A stretch of DNA of 64,000 nt. It comes from Candidatus Shapirobacteria bacterium. GTDB taxonomy: Bacteria; Patescibacteria; Microgenomatia; UBA12405. The DNA lies in contig JAQWEN010000001.1 of assembly GCA_028704885.1 (NCBI GenBank), positions 620,001 to 684,000 of the forward strand, written 5' to 3'. Below are positions 42,521 through 51,681 of this stretch, piece by piece (positions within the stretch are counted from its first letter, which is position 1; every line of letters starts with the position of its first letter). Under the pieces are notes generated by a model. The model ran no database searches. It had not been told where the DNA came from and saw only the letters and a list, made by a program, of their open reading frames with translations. The translations under genes were made by a program, and so were the position numbers.

Positions 42521-44434
42521 TTATTGTACAACTTCCCCTTCTTCGGCTTCTTTTTTAGAGTCGTCGGATTTTTTGGGTTCTTCAGCATTTGGCTGTTCAG
42601 TTTGAGCTTCTGGACCTGGTTGACCAGGTTGTTGCTGTTGATAAATAGCAGCGCCAACAGTTTGAAGAATTTGATTTAAATCTTCAGAGGCTTTATCAAG
42701 TTCATCTTTTTTAACATCAGTTTTAGTCAAAATTTCACGAGCTGTTTTTAATTGAGCTTCAATTTTTTCCTTATCTTCTGGTTTAACTTTATCAGCAAAA
42801 TCTTTTAAAGTTTTTTCACCAGAAAAAATGGCACCATCTAATTTATTTCGACTTTCAGCTAAACCTTTCTTTTCTTCGTCTTCACGAGCATGAGCTTCAG
42901 CTTCTTTTTTCATTTGCTCGATTTCTTCTTCTTTAAGGTTGGTAGCATTTTGAATGGTAATCTTTTGTTCTTTATTTGTACCCTTATCTTTGGCAGAAAC
43001 AGAAAGAATACCGTTACTGTCGATGTCGAAAGTAACTTCGATTTGAGGAGTGCCACGAGGTGCTGGTGGAATGCCATCTAAAACGAAACGGCCAAGAGAT
43101 TTATTGTCATTAGCCATTGGCCTTTCACCTTGAAGAACATTGATCTCCACTTGAGGCTGACTGTCAGCATAGGTAGTGAAAACTTGAGATTTCTTGGTAG
43201 GAACGGTAGTATTTCGTTCAATTAAAGGAGTACGAACACCACCAGCGGTTTCAATACCAAGAGTTAATGGAGTGACATCCAAAAGAACGACATCTTTAAC
43301 TTCACCGGTTAAAACAGCACCTTGGACAGCAGCACCGATAGCGACGACTTCATCTGGATTGACAGTGTTATTTAATTCTTTGCCAAAAAAGTTTTTGACG
43401 ACTTCTTGAACTTTTGGCATACGAGTCATACCGCCGACCATGATGATTTCTTTAATATCAGCTTTGGTGACTTTAGCGTCTTTAAGAGCTTTTTCGACTG
43501 GAGCAATAGTTTTTTGAATTAAATCATCAACTAATTTTTCCAATTCAGATCGAGTTAACTTTTTGGTTAAATGAAGAGGCTGACCATCTTTTTGGGTAAT
43601 AAATGGCAAATTAATTTCGGTTTCAGCAGCCGAGCTTAATTCAATCTTGGCTTTTTCAGCAGCTTCACGAACACGCTGTAAAGCTTGAGAATCTTTACTG
43701 AGATCGACACCATTTTGCTTTTGAAAATCGTCAGTGATCCAGTTAATAATCTTTTGATCAAAATCATCGCCACCAAGGAAAGTATCACCGTTGGTAGATT
43801 TAACTTCGAAAATGCCACCACCGATTTCGAGAATGGAAATATCAAAAGTACCGCCACCTAAATCGTAGACAGCAACTAATTCATTACCTTTTTTATCCAA
43901 ACCATAGGCTAAAGCAGCAGCAGTTGGTTCGTTGACAATTCTTTGAACATTAAGACCAGCGATTTCACCGGCTTGTTTAGTAGCTTGGCGTTGAGCGTCG
44001 TCAAAATATGCAGGAACAGTAACGACGGCATCGGTAACTTTTTCACCTAAATATTTTTCAGCATCGGCTTTACATTTCTGTAAAATCATAGCGGAAATTT
44101 CTTGAGGAGTGTAGGCTTTACCATTAATTTCAACCGAGGCAGTATTATCTTTACCGGCGACAATTTTATAAGCAGCAACACCTTGAGTTTTTTTAACCTC
44201 TGGATCGTCCATGCGTCGACCCATTAAACGTTTGACACTATAGATAGTGTTTTGAGAGTTAAGAACCATTTGACGCTTGGCTAAATCGCCGACCAATTTT
44301 TTGACTGGTTCAACAACTGAAGGAATAGTATTGCGGCCTTCAGCGCTGATGATAACTTTTGGTTTACCACCTTCCATAACAGCAACGCAGGAGTTGGTAG
44401 TACCTAAATCGATTCCGATTATTTTGTTTGACAT
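42521..44434 (-). CDS. dnaK: chaperone DnaK (Hsp70)
   Basis: A 637-residue Hsp70 chaperone. GIDLGTTNSCVAVMEG opens the ATPase domain, VYDLGGGTFDISILEIG and VGGMTRMPKVQ are the phosphate-2 and adenosine motifs, LLDVTPLTLGIETAGG enters the substrate-binding domain, and the lid is followed by a Gln/Pro/Glu-rich tail ending EEGEVVQ, the usual EEVK-like end. Length is normal. It follows grpE, and its regulator HrcA heads the operon. Confidence 0.98.
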   Translation of the reverse strand: MSNKIIGIDLGTTNSCVAVMEGGKPKVIISAEGRNTIPSVVEPVKKLVGDLAKRQMVLNSQNTIYSVKRLMGRRMDDPEVKKTQGVAAYKIVAGKDNTASVEINGKAYTPQEISAMILQKCKADAEKYLGEKVTDAVVTVPAYFDDAQRQATKQAGEIAGLNVQRIVNEPTAAALAYGLDKKGNELVAVYDLGGGTFDISILEIGGGIFEVKSTNGDTFLGGDDFDQKIINWITDDFQKQNGVDLSKDSQALQRVREAAEKAKIELSSAAETEINLPFITQKDGQPLHLTKKLTRSELEKLVDDLIQKTIAPVEKALKDAKVTKADIKEIIMVGGMTRMPKVQEVVKNFFGKELNNTVNPDEVVAIGAAVQGAVLTGEVKDVVLLDVTPLTLGIETAGGVRTPLIERNTTVPTKKSQVFTTYADSQPQVEINVLQGERPMANDNKSLGRFVLDGIPPAPRGTPQIEVTFDIDSNGILSVSAKDKGTNKEQKITIQNATNLKEEEIEQMKKEAEAHAREDEEKKGLAESRNKLDGAIFSGEKTLKDFADKVKPEDKEKIEAQLKTAREILTKTDVKKDELDKASEDLNQILQTVGAAIYQQQQPGQPGPEAQTEQPNAEEPKKSDDSKKEAEEGEVVQ

Positions 44435-44442
44435 AATATTTA

Positions 44443-44470
44443 GTTCGCTAGAGCGTTAGAACGCTAGAGC
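44443..44470. repeat. palindrome and 8-bp direct repeat between grpE and dnaK
   Basis: GCTAGAGC occurs at 44447 and 44463 with GTTAGAAC between; AGCGTT-AG-AACGCT forms a palindrome at 44452-44465. Its GC content is higher than the flanks. It could be a small repeat or a processing site. Confidence 0.55.
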
Positions 44471-44487
44471 TTTAGATAAAATAATAA

Positions 44488-44952
44488 TTAATTAGTAATT
44501 TGGTCAGCGGTTTTTCCGACTGTTACTTGGGCCGGTCGGATGACATGACCATTTAATTTGTAACCTAGTTTTTTGACTTCAATAACAAAGTTCTCTTGGC
44601 CGTCGACTGCCTGGATACACTCCATTGATTGAGGATCAAATTCTAAATTAACAGGATTAATTTCTTCGAGTCCTTCGGTTTTTAAAACCGAATTGAATTT
44701 ATCGATGGCCATTTTTAGACCAGGATCATTAAGATGTTTTTGGGCTAAATAAAAATCATCTAAAACTTCGACCATTTTACTTAAAATGGAAGTAGTAGCC
44801 AAGGTGACAAATAATTGACGTTGAGATTCAATTCTTTTTTCTAAATTAGAATAATCAGCTAATGATCGGGCTAATTTATCTTCAAGTGAATTTACTTTAT
44901 CTAGTAATTCAGAGGTTTTAATATTGATGTTTTTAGTTTTTTTGTCTGTCAT
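44488..44952 (-). CDS. grpE: nucleotide exchange factor GrpE
   Basis: A 154-residue exchange factor for DnaK. It has a long N-terminal coiled coil (LLDKVNSLEDKLARSLADYS), the hinge FVTLATTSILSKMVEVLDDF, and the beta-wing domain with NPVNLEFDPQSMECIQ, GYKLNGHVIRPAQVTVGK. Length is slightly below the usual 170-200. It lies 8 nt downstream of hrcA and 53 nt upstream of dnaK. Confidence 0.93.
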   Translation of the reverse strand: MTDKKTKNINIKTSELLDKVNSLEDKLARSLADYSNLEKRIESQRQLFVTLATTSILSKMVEVLDDFYLAQKHLNDPGLKMAIDKFNSVLKTEGLEEINPVNLEFDPQSMECIQAVDGQENFVIEVKKLGYKLNGHVIRPAQVTVGKTADQITN

Positions 44953-44960
44953 AATTTTGA

Positions 44961-45698
44961 TTAACGACTAATAGTTGAAAGAAGCTCGGCAAAGTAATCG
45001 ACAACGGGAACGACGTAGGGATAATGACAACGAGCTGGACCGATAACACCAACGATACCTCGATGAGGGCCGGCTTCGTAGTTTTGATAGACAAAACCAC
45101 AAGGTTCAAGGTGTTCAAGACCTAAGTCTTCACCAATTAAAAGATGAACAATTTCGGCAGATTCGGGATTAAGATTACCGGCCTTACTGATAATTTCAAA
45201 CCAAAAAGTGGCATTATCAATTAAAGAAAGAACGGTTTTAGTAACATCGATGTTGAAAAATTCTGGTTCTTCCAATAAATTGGAAGCACCATAGCTGTAA
45301 ATTGTGCCATGGTCAGTAGTAGCGATGGCCATGGAACGAGTGCGTTGAGCCAATTCTTTAGTAGTTTCACGAAGTAAACGGTCGAATTCATTTCTAAATT
45401 CCCAAATTTTTTCTTTGGCGCCAATTTCGTCACTGACAGATAAATTTTTGGGAGTCATTAAATTACGAACGTAATATTTGAGACCCATGGAAGTTGGAGT
45501 GCGACCAGAAGAAAGATGACCTTTTTTTAAAAATCCAAGCTGAGTAAGAGCCATCATTTCGTTTCTGATAGTGGCGGAAGAAATACCTAAAGAATATTTT
45601 TTTTCGAGGGTTTCTGAACCGACAGCATTGGCGGTTTCAATAAATTCCTCGGCAATACATTTAAGTATTTTTATTTGTCTTTGAGTTAAATCTGACAT
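44961..45698 (-). CDS. hrcA: heat-inducible transcription repressor HrcA, short
   Basis: A 245-residue repressor of chaperone operons that binds CIRCE and needs GroEL in known systems. The winged-helix start is clear (LTQRQIKILKCIAEEFIETA, SSATIRNEMMALTQLGFL, SSGRTPTSMGLKYYV). The remainder is about 100 residues shorter than in Bacillus, so the dimerisation and inserted domains are trimmed; GIVGVIGPARCHYPYVVPVV matches the conserved end. It heads hrcA-grpE-dnaK-dnaJ behind a promoter with a CIRCE-like element, giving likely autoregulation. Confidence 0.92.
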   Translation of the reverse strand: MSDLTQRQIKILKCIAEEFIETANAVGSETLEKKYSLGISSATIRNEMMALTQLGFLKKGHLSSGRTPTSMGLKYYVRNLMTPKNLSVSDEIGAKEKIWEFRNEFDRLLRETTKELAQRTRSMAIATTDHGTIYSYGASNLLEEPEFFNIDVTKTVLSLIDNATFWFEIISKAGNLNPESAEIVHLLIGEDLGLEHLEPCGFVYQNYEAGPHRGIVGVIGPARCHYPYVVPVVDYFAELLSTISR

Positions 45699-45699
45699 A

Positions 45700-45726
45700 T
45701 TAGCAATATAATAGGACGACTGCTAA
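45700..45726. promoter_or_regulatory. CIRCE-like operator of the hrcA operon
   Basis: TTAGCAATA-N9-GACTGCTAA compared with the consensus TTAGCACTC-N9-GAGTGCTAA: 7 of 9 and 8 of 9 matches with the exact spacing. It overlaps the -10 region. Confidence 0.7.
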
Positions 45727-45736
45727 ACAGTGTCAA
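45708..45736 (-). promoter_or_regulatory. promoter of hrcA-grpE-dnaK-dnaJ
   Basis: On the minus strand TTGACA, 17 nt, TATTAT, with the ATG 9 nt further, so the leader is at most 3-4 nt. Confidence 0.8.
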
Positions 45737-45747
45737 GGGGTAAAATT

Positions 45748-45796
45748 GGGGCCGACTAAATATTTGTGCAAAAAGCACTGAATACCTGTCGGCCCT
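45748..45796 (-). terminator. stem-loop after the 84-residue gene
   Basis: GGGGCCGAC pairs with GTCGGCCCT (one G-U), with an inner GTGC/GCAC hairpin in the loop. A short T-run follows on the minus strand. It separates the small gene from the hrcA promoter. Confidence 0.65.
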
Positions 45797-45834
45797 GTTG
45801 CTTGTGCCCATAATGTCATTTGTTTTTCCTTTCT

Positions 45835-46089
45835 TTAATCGTTATGGTAACTCTTGGCCAGTTCTTGGAATTTCTTCTGATATTTCGAAGAGCAGATACC
45901 CTTATTCTTGATACAAGTATCACAATACCCAGAGTTACCTGTGAGAAGGCTATCAACAAGAGTATCGACGATGTTGCTGATTTTGCCTTTTTCTTCTTCG
46001 GTAAACATATCGAGAAACTCTTTTTTAAGTTCTTCTCTGGCCTTTGCGGCTGATTTTGCCTGAGATCCTTTTTTGAAAAATGAAAACAT
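45835..46089 (-). CDS. hypothetical 84-residue protein with CxxC
   Basis: A small charged protein: basic N-terminus (MFSFFKKGSQAKSAAKAREE), a central helix and a cysteine cluster YCDTCIKNKGIC near residues 55-66 that could bind metal. I recognise no family. AAGGGAG precedes the ATG by 7 nt. A stem-loop terminator follows. It resembles the other leadered small genes in this window (37855, 51682, 52243) in layout, not in sequence. It lies just upstream of the heat-shock operon, but with its own terminator. Confidence 0.7.
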   Translation of the reverse strand: MFSFFKKGSQAKSAAKAREELKKEFLDMFTEEEKGKISNIVDTLVDSLLTGNSGYCDTCIKNKGICSSKYQKKFQELAKSYHND

Positions 46090-46248
46090 ATTTTTTCTCC
46101 CTTCTTTTGAAATAAGACATAAAATATATAAAACCCTTAAAAAGGGATTATTTTCATGACATTATGGGTGAATTATCAAAGAACAAGATTTAGATATCGC
46201 AAATTAATATAAATCTTTATCTAGGCCTATTATATACCCCAAAAACAG

Positions 46249-46566
46249 TTAATGACCAAGACGAGTGTCTTTTTTATTTGTCTTAGTTAAAAATATTATA
46301 GTGACTAACAATGCGGTTAAAATAAGGGAATTTAGCCAATTAAACTGATTGAAAAATAATAATAAAATTAAAGAAATTAAATAAATTGAAAGTATTAGAT
46401 TCAAAAAATGTTTTTTGGAAAAGATATATAAAACAGAAATTAAAAAACAAAAAATGGTGAAAAAGAAAACAATTTTTGACCAAAGAAATACAGGAGAAAC
46501 TAAATTAACAAAAATTAAAAAAACAGAGGCAAGAGTTAATGAATAGTAGAAAAACTTTTTATTCAT
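46249..46566 (-). CDS. small multi-pass membrane protein
   Basis: A 105-residue protein, almost entirely hydrophobic, with three or four predicted transmembrane helices (FYYSLTLASVFLIFVNLVSP, IVFFFTIFCFLISVLYIF, LNLILSIYLISLILLLFF, SLILTALLVTIIFL) and a basic tail. No family recognised. Its start overlaps the end of rmuC by 8 bp, so it is expressed with rmuC. A role cannot be assigned. Confidence 0.7.
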   Translation of the reverse strand: MNKKFFYYSLTLASVFLIFVNLVSPVFLWSKIVFFFTIFCFLISVLYIFSKKHFLNLILSIYLISLILLLFFNQFNWLNSLILTALLVTIIFLTKTNKKDTRLGH

Positions 46567-47644
46567 GAAGCTTTAGATCGGAATCTGGTTCTTCGGTTTT
46601 AATTTTGTTAACAATTTTAACTAATTGGTTGGTACGAGTGGTGTCGACAGCGGTGTATCTCTTTTGAAGAGATTCAATACCAGCTCCAATATCCTTGAAA
46701 CCTTTATTATAATTGTCGAATTCTTCGGCAAATTTTTTAATATAACCAATGATAGTGGCAACATTTTTTTGATAACGGAAATTGTCGTAAGCTTGATGGA
46801 CCATTCTTAAAATAGCAGTGAAGCTAAAAGGGCCGGCTAAAATAACTTTTTTAGCCATAGCGTCTTGCCAGATTTCCGGAAAACGATCGTAAATAAAACT
46901 GAAAATCATTTCGTTGGGAATAAAAAGAATGACAAAATCGACAGTATTTTCTTCGGGATTAATATATTCACGACTAGTCACCTCTTTAACTTTAGTTTTA
47001 ATATCTTGTTCAAATAATTTTTTAAATCTTTCCTTATCTTCTTTGTTGTCGGTTTCGGACATTTTAACTAAATTTTGATAGGGGAATTTGGAGTCAATAT
47101 TAATCTTCATGCGATCGGGCATATAGACAGTAAAATCGGGGCGAGAAGAGTCACCTGATAGTTGTTTATCATAACTGACACCACTGACAAAGCCGGACAT
47201 TTTTAATAAATCCTCAGCCACTTGTTCACCAAAAGCTCCACGCATTTGGTTATTACTCAAAACGTTTTTAAGACCTTCGGTGGTGACTCGAAGTTGATGA
47301 GTGAGAGTTTTTTGTTCTTCCATTTTTTCGGTTAAAGCGGAAAAGGAACCAATACGACTTTTCTCAACTTCTTCCATTTTGGCGTTATTTTTGGTTATTT
47401 CCAGTAGAGCTCGGTTGACTAATTCTTCAATCGCCTGCTTTTTATTATTTAAATCGGTGCCGATTTTTTGATCGGCCATGGTGATTAATTGCTGGTTGGC
47501 GTTTTTCAAAACTTCAGGAAAAATTTGATTTAAACTATTGGAAATTTCTTTATTTAAATCTTCGGAACTAGATTTTTTGGATTTGAAAATTAAAAAAAGT
47601 AGAGTGGCGAGAATTAGAAGTAAGAGAACATAAACAAAGGTCAT
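46559..47644 (-). CDS. rmuC: DNA recombination protein RmuC
   Basis: A 361-residue RmuC-family protein, named for limiting recombination at inverted repeats. It has an N-terminal transmembrane helix (VYVLLLLILATLLFLIF), a coiled coil over residues 30-120, and the C-terminal nuclease-like domain with NNQMRGAFGEQVAEDLLKMS and RPDFTVYMPDRMKINIDSKF (PD-(D/E)xK-like). VDFVILFIPNEMIFSF is also characteristic. In a genome carrying short palindromes this family is a natural neighbour, though no specific link is shown. Confidence 0.93.
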   Translation of the reverse strand: MTFVYVLLLLILATLLFLIFKSKKSSSEDLNKEISNSLNQIFPEVLKNANQQLITMADQKIGTDLNNKKQAIEELVNRALLEITKNNAKMEEVEKSRIGSFSALTEKMEEQKTLTHQLRVTTEGLKNVLSNNQMRGAFGEQVAEDLLKMSGFVSGVSYDKQLSGDSSRPDFTVYMPDRMKINIDSKFPYQNLVKMSETDNKEDKERFKKLFEQDIKTKVKEVTSREYINPEENTVDFVILFIPNEMIFSFIYDRFPEIWQDAMAKKVILAGPFSFTAILRMVHQAYDNFRYQKNVATIIGYIKKFAEEFDNYNKGFKDIGAGIESLQKRYTAVDTTRTNQLVKIVNKIKTEEPDSDLKLHE

Positions 47645-47647
47645 GGT

Positions 47648-48073
47648 CTATTTTACTGTTTTTAATGCCTCTTCGTCAAAGCCATCTTTGGCAACATTAA
47701 AATGAAACTCAATATTGGAGTAATTTTCTTTTATATAATCAACAATTTGGGGAATAACTGCACTATTATTTATTCCAACCCACGATCCATCACCTAGTAA
47801 TGAATGAAAGCCTTTTTCTTCTTCCACAAAAGTAGCTAAATTATTTTTAGGAAAATATTGGTCAAATTCAGTATTAATACTCGCAATCATATCTATTAAT
47901 TGATGCTGGAGTTTTTGTCTGTTTTCGGCTGAATATTTTTTTGAGCCTTTAATATCAAATAAAAATAAACAGGCGCCATTTTTTTTGATAAAAGAGTCAG
48001 CTTTTTTAACACATTCTTCAATAGATATTCCTTTTGTTGGTTTATTTTCTATATTTTTTAAATTTTCTTTCAT
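47648..48073 (-). CDS. hypothetical protein, weakly SatD-like
   Basis: A 141-residue soluble protein. CLFLFDIKGSKKYS, a following helix (NRQKLQHQLIDMIASINTEF) and SLLGDGSWVGIN recall the DIxGSR...R...N...GD layout of SatD and nucleotide-cyclase-like folds; this is a weak resemblance. It lies 3 nt before rmuC and 3 nt after dut, so it belongs to a dut-rmuC transcription unit. If the fold is right it would bind a nucleotide. Confidence 0.6.
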   Translation of the reverse strand: MKENLKNIENKPTKGISIEECVKKADSFIKKNGACLFLFDIKGSKKYSAENRQKLQHQLIDMIASINTEFDQYFPKNNLATFVEEEKGFHSLLGDGSWVGINNSAVIPQIVDYIKENYSNIEFHFNVAKDGFDEEALKTVK

Positions 48074-48076
48074 AAA

Positions 48077-48508
48077 TTATTTTATCCCAGTAGAACCGAA
48101 ACCGCCGCGACTAACTTCATCCATTTTGTCGACTTCGTCGAATTCAAAATTTTCACACTTAATTAAAACTAGTTGAGAAAGACGAGTGCCTTTTTTAATT
48201 GAAATTGTTTTGTCAGTAAAGTTGTAGGCTGGAAAAAGATATTCATCGTCGTTGCCACAATAATCACGATCAATAATACCAACGCTATTGACAGCAATTA
48301 CGCCTAATTTATGAGTGGAACTACGAGGAACTTGCATAATAAAATAAGCATCGGGAATTTTTATGGCCACATTCATGGGAATATAAGCAATTTCTTTGGC
48401 TTTAATTTCAACATCGAGGCGAGAATATAAATCAACGGCGACTGACCCACTGGTTTTATGAACCGGTAAGGGTAAAGTTTTGTCGAAGCGTTTTATTTTT
48501 AATTTCAC
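48077..48508 (-). CDS. dut: dUTP diphosphatase
   Basis: A 143-residue trimeric-type dUTPase that keeps uracil out of DNA and supplies dUMP. The five motifs are present: SVAVDLYS (I), PRSSTHKLG (II), NSVGIIDRDYCGNDDEYLFP (III), GTRLSQLVL (IV) and RGGFGSTG (V). Motif III has D-R-D-Y-C-G-N-D-D-E in place of the more common DxxYxGE. Length is normal. It follows the helicase-nuclease gene by 3 nt. Confidence 0.95.
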   Translation of the reverse strand: MKLKIKRFDKTLPLPVHKTSGSVAVDLYSRLDVEIKAKEIAYIPMNVAIKIPDAYFIMQVPRSSTHKLGVIAVNSVGIIDRDYCGNDDEYLFPAYNFTDKTISIKKGTRLSQLVLIKCENFEFDEVDKMDEVSRGGFGSTGIK

Positions 48509-48511
48509 GCG

Positions 48512-51500
48512 TTATTTTAATAAATAATGTAAATGGTCTTTGTCTTTACAGTCTTTACCGATTTCAAAGAATTCTAAATTCAAGATTTTTTGATAGACAT
48601 CTTCAATTTGAGTTTTTAATTTATTTAAATCCTCATCGGCAACACTTATTTCTTTTCTGATAAAACTCTTTTTTAATTTGCTTTTTTCAATAAAATCAAT
48701 GATACCTTGATTAAATTTAAAACGAGAATCGTTTTTAATATCTAGTAATAATTTATAAAAAACAATTTGGCGATAGTAATCTCCATCGGAAGAAAGTTCT
48801 TTATATTTATTATCAGAATTACCGGTTTTAAAATCGATAACATTGATTTTACCGTTGGCTTCTTTTTCAATTAAATCGATTTTTCCGGTTAAAGGAATAT
48901 TTTTGTAAACAATATTTTCAGCGGCGAAATTATATTCAGAAATGTTGTCGTCTTTGACAGAATTCACATATTGATCATAATATTGCGTCAAAATTTTGTG
49001 GCCGTTTTCCAAACACCATTGATAATCTGCCTTGGGTAATCTTTCATTTTTTAAACTTTGTTCAAAAGTTTTTAAAATTTCTTCTTGAGATTTTTTTTGA
49101 TAAAAAACGGAAAGAGCGGTATGAATAGCAGTGCCAAAACTACTAAATTTTTCCTTGTTTTGGGGAATTCTTAAAATAGTTTTGTAATAAAAACAGAGCG
49201 GACAACGAAGGTAGGAATTTAAATGGCTGACATTAAATTTATAATGATTGGTTAAATAATCTTTTAAATATTCTGATAAATCTGGTTTTAGGTCGTGAGA
49301 AACGTCAGTAAACTGGTAATAAGTTTTGAGAGCAGCGGTTTTGTCATTAAACTTAATATTTTCGATTAATTTAGAATCGATTTCAGAAACAAAGATGGAG
49401 GGATTTTGATTTTTACCATTTTCTTTATATTGGGAATAAGAAAGATAAATTTGTTTTTTGGCACGAGTAAGAGCCACATAAAAAAGACGACGGTCTTCTT
49501 CGTAATCATCTTCGATACTTTTGGTAATTTCACTTCTTAGAATTCCAAAAGGTAGTTTTAATTTATTAAAATCGCGTTGTTTTTCCCAAGAATCTTCAAG
49601 GAGCCGATAAATAAAAACATGATCAAATTCTAAACCTTTAGCCCCATGGACAGTTAATATTTTTATAGAATCAGAGGAATCATAAGTGATGGATGGAGAA
49701 GAAACGGAAATTTTATTTTCATCATATAAATGAATTCGGTCAATAAATTCTTTTAGAGAGAGATCTTTTTTAGCGACAGTGTCTTTTAAAAGTTTATAAA
49801 AAGAATGAACTTGGTTAAGAGATTCAATATCGTTTTTTGATAAGCAATATTTTAAAATTCTAAATCTTTTTAGAATTTTATTTAAAACTTTTTCTAAAGG
49901 ATAATTTTCCAAATCAACCTTAGTTTTGGCAATTCTTTTACCAAATTTAGAAATTATTTGCTTTGATTTATCTGAGACGTTAAGTTTGTCAATTTCTTTC
50001 TCGTCAAAAATTAAATTACAAAGGATAGTTTTTGATTTTAAAATTTTTACTAAATCAAGAGAATTTAATTTAATAAAAGGGGCAGCCAAAATGTGATAAA
50101 CCGATTCATTAAGATTGGGATTATCAACAAATTCTAATAATTTGATTATTTGAATAATGAGAGGATTTTTTAAAAGGTTAGAATCGGAAGGAAGAAAAAA
50201 TTTAATATTAAAAGCCGATAACATTTTAGTTAATTCCTCAGCATCACGATTTTTACGAAGTAAAATAGCAATTTCACTCGGGCTTTGACCAGATTTAATT
50301 AGATCAGAAATTTTTTGAGCGACATAATAATCTTCTTCAATATTTGAATTTAGAGTAATTAAATTAATCGGGTCGGGATCATAATTTTTGTTGGCAATTA
50401 GAGTTTTGTCAATGTCGGTAATTAAGTTGGCAATGCGATTTTTATTATGAGAAATGACACTGTCAGAAGAATCCAAAATAAGTTTATGACTACGATAATT
50501 ATTTTTTAAAACAATTTTTTTAGGATTATATTTTTGATAAAAATTGTAAATATTTTCAATAGAAGCACCTTGAAATCTAAAAATTGATTGGTCGTCATCC
50601 CCAACCACAAAAATATTAGGGTTATCGTAATAACTTCCCAATAAATCGATTATTTGGCTTTGGCTGGAGTTAGTGTCCTGATATTCATCGACGAGAATAT
50701 ATTGGTATTTTTCCTGAAAATTGAGTAAAAGATCAGGATTGTCATTGAAAGCTTTGATAACAAATAAAATCATATCTTCGTAATCATAAAGGGCTCTTTT
50801 TTGAAGTTCTTGTTGATATTGATCAAAGATTTTGACAAATTCCTTTTGTTTAGGAATATTTTTTTCGAAATCTTGATAGAACTTGCGAACTTCATTTTTT
50901 ACTTGGCTTAAGTTTTCATTACCGCTTCTAATTATTTGCAGATGACTTTTGAGATTGAGGGAAATAAATTTAGAATTTTCTAATTCATCAAATATTTTAT
51001 TTATTTCTGAATAATTATTTTTAGTCGCCCGAATATTACTAAGTTGATTAATAAAATCGCCTGAATTTTGGAAAAAATTTTCCTCATCTTTAATTAAATC
51101 TAATAGAGTTTCTTTTGAGATATTTTCTCTTTTGGCTAAATGAAGACAATCGAGAATACTTCTTTGATAACAATAACGATCACCCCAAGTAATTAATGGC
51201 GAAGAATTGTCTAAATGATCGATAATATTTTTAATTATTTCGATGGTTTCAAGGTCATCAATGGCTTTTAAACTAGACGAAGCGAAAGGAAAATATTGAG
51301 GATTTGAAGAAATAATGTCGTTGCAAAAAGCATGGAAGGTACAAATTTTAACTTTGTAAGCGTCGGGGCCAATCATATCCAGTAAACGATTTCTCATATT
51401 GTTGGCGGCAACATCGGTGTAAGTTAAACATAAAACGGAACTAGGTTTAGTGTCGGTTTTGTCCAAAATATTGGCGATACGAAGGGCAATGGTTTGAGTT

Positions 51501-51607
51501 TTACCAGTGCCGGCACCAGCAATAACCATAACTGGACCTTCAATGGTATTGACGGCCAGTTTTTGTTCGAGATTTAGTTTTTGGTATTCGTTTTGGAAAT
51601 TGGTCAC
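48512..51607 (-). CDS. UvrD/AddA-like helicase with C-terminal PD-(D/E)xK nuclease
   Basis: A 1031-residue superfamily 1 helicase fused to a nuclease, the arrangement of AddA/AdnA-type double-strand break processing enzymes. Walker A is AGAGTGKT (30-37), YQYILVDEYQDTN is motif II, VGDDDQSIFRFQGA motif III, ILTVHGAKGLEFDHVF motif V and EEDRRLFYVALTRAKK motif VI. The nuclease (about 790-1000) has GKIDLIE and NVIDFKTG as metal-binding residues. No RecC/AddB partner is in the window. Start is GTG at 51607, 6 nt after a TAAACT. It heads a run with dut and rmuC, all DNA-maintenance genes. Confidence 0.9.
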   Translation of the reverse strand: MTNFQNEYQKLNLEQKLAVNTIEGPVMVIAGAGTGKTQTIALRIANILDKTDTKPSSVLCLTYTDVAANNMRNRLLDMIGPDAYKVKICTFHAFCNDIISSNPQYFPFASSSLKAIDDLETIEIIKNIIDHLDNSSPLITWGDRYCYQRSILDCLHLAKRENISKETLLDLIKDEENFFQNSGDFINQLSNIRATKNNYSEINKIFDELENSKFISLNLKSHLQIIRSGNENLSQVKNEVRKFYQDFEKNIPKQKEFVKIFDQYQQELQKRALYDYEDMILFVIKAFNDNPDLLLNFQEKYQYILVDEYQDTNSSQSQIIDLLGSYYDNPNIFVVGDDDQSIFRFQGASIENIYNFYQKYNPKKIVLKNNYRSHKLILDSSDSVISHNKNRIANLITDIDKTLIANKNYDPDPINLITLNSNIEEDYYVAQKISDLIKSGQSPSEIAILLRKNRDAEELTKMLSAFNIKFFLPSDSNLLKNPLIIQIIKLLEFVDNPNLNESVYHILAAPFIKLNSLDLVKILKSKTILCNLIFDEKEIDKLNVSDKSKQIISKFGKRIAKTKVDLENYPLEKVLNKILKRFRILKYCLSKNDIESLNQVHSFYKLLKDTVAKKDLSLKEFIDRIHLYDENKISVSSPSITYDSSDSIKILTVHGAKGLEFDHVFIYRLLEDSWEKQRDFNKLKLPFGILRSEITKSIEDDYEEDRRLFYVALTRAKKQIYLSYSQYKENGKNQNPSIFVSEIDSKLIENIKFNDKTAALKTYYQFTDVSHDLKPDLSEYLKDYLTNHYKFNVSHLNSYLRCPLCFYYKTILRIPQNKEKFSSFGTAIHTALSVFYQKKSQEEILKTFEQSLKNERLPKADYQWCLENGHKILTQYYDQYVNSVKDDNISEYNFAAENIVYKNIPLTGKIDLIEKEANGKINVIDFKTGNSDNKYKELSSDGDYYRQIVFYKLLLDIKNDSRFKFNQGIIDFIEKSKLKKSFIRKEISVADEDLNKLKTQIEDVYQKILNLEFFEIGKDCKDKDHLHYLLK

Positions 51608-51613
51608 TAAGCT

Positions 51614-51619
51614 AGTTTA
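51614..51619 (-). promoter_or_regulatory. -10 of possible leaderless helicase-nuclease promoter
   Basis: TAAACT on the minus strand, 6 nt before the GTG start at 51607. Confidence 0.35.
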
Positions 51620-51623
51620 TCAA

Positions 51624-51671
51624 AGAAAAAGCCCCGAGGTTTGATAATGAATATCAAAAGCCTTGAGGCTT
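51624..51671 (-). terminator. two-part terminator after the 114-residue gene
   Basis: Outer stem AAGCCCCGAGG with CCTTGAGGCTT (two mismatches), inner stem TTTGATA/TATCAAA, followed on the minus strand by TTTTTC. Same design as the terminator at 52146. Confidence 0.75.
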
Positions 51672-51681
51672 AATCACAGTA

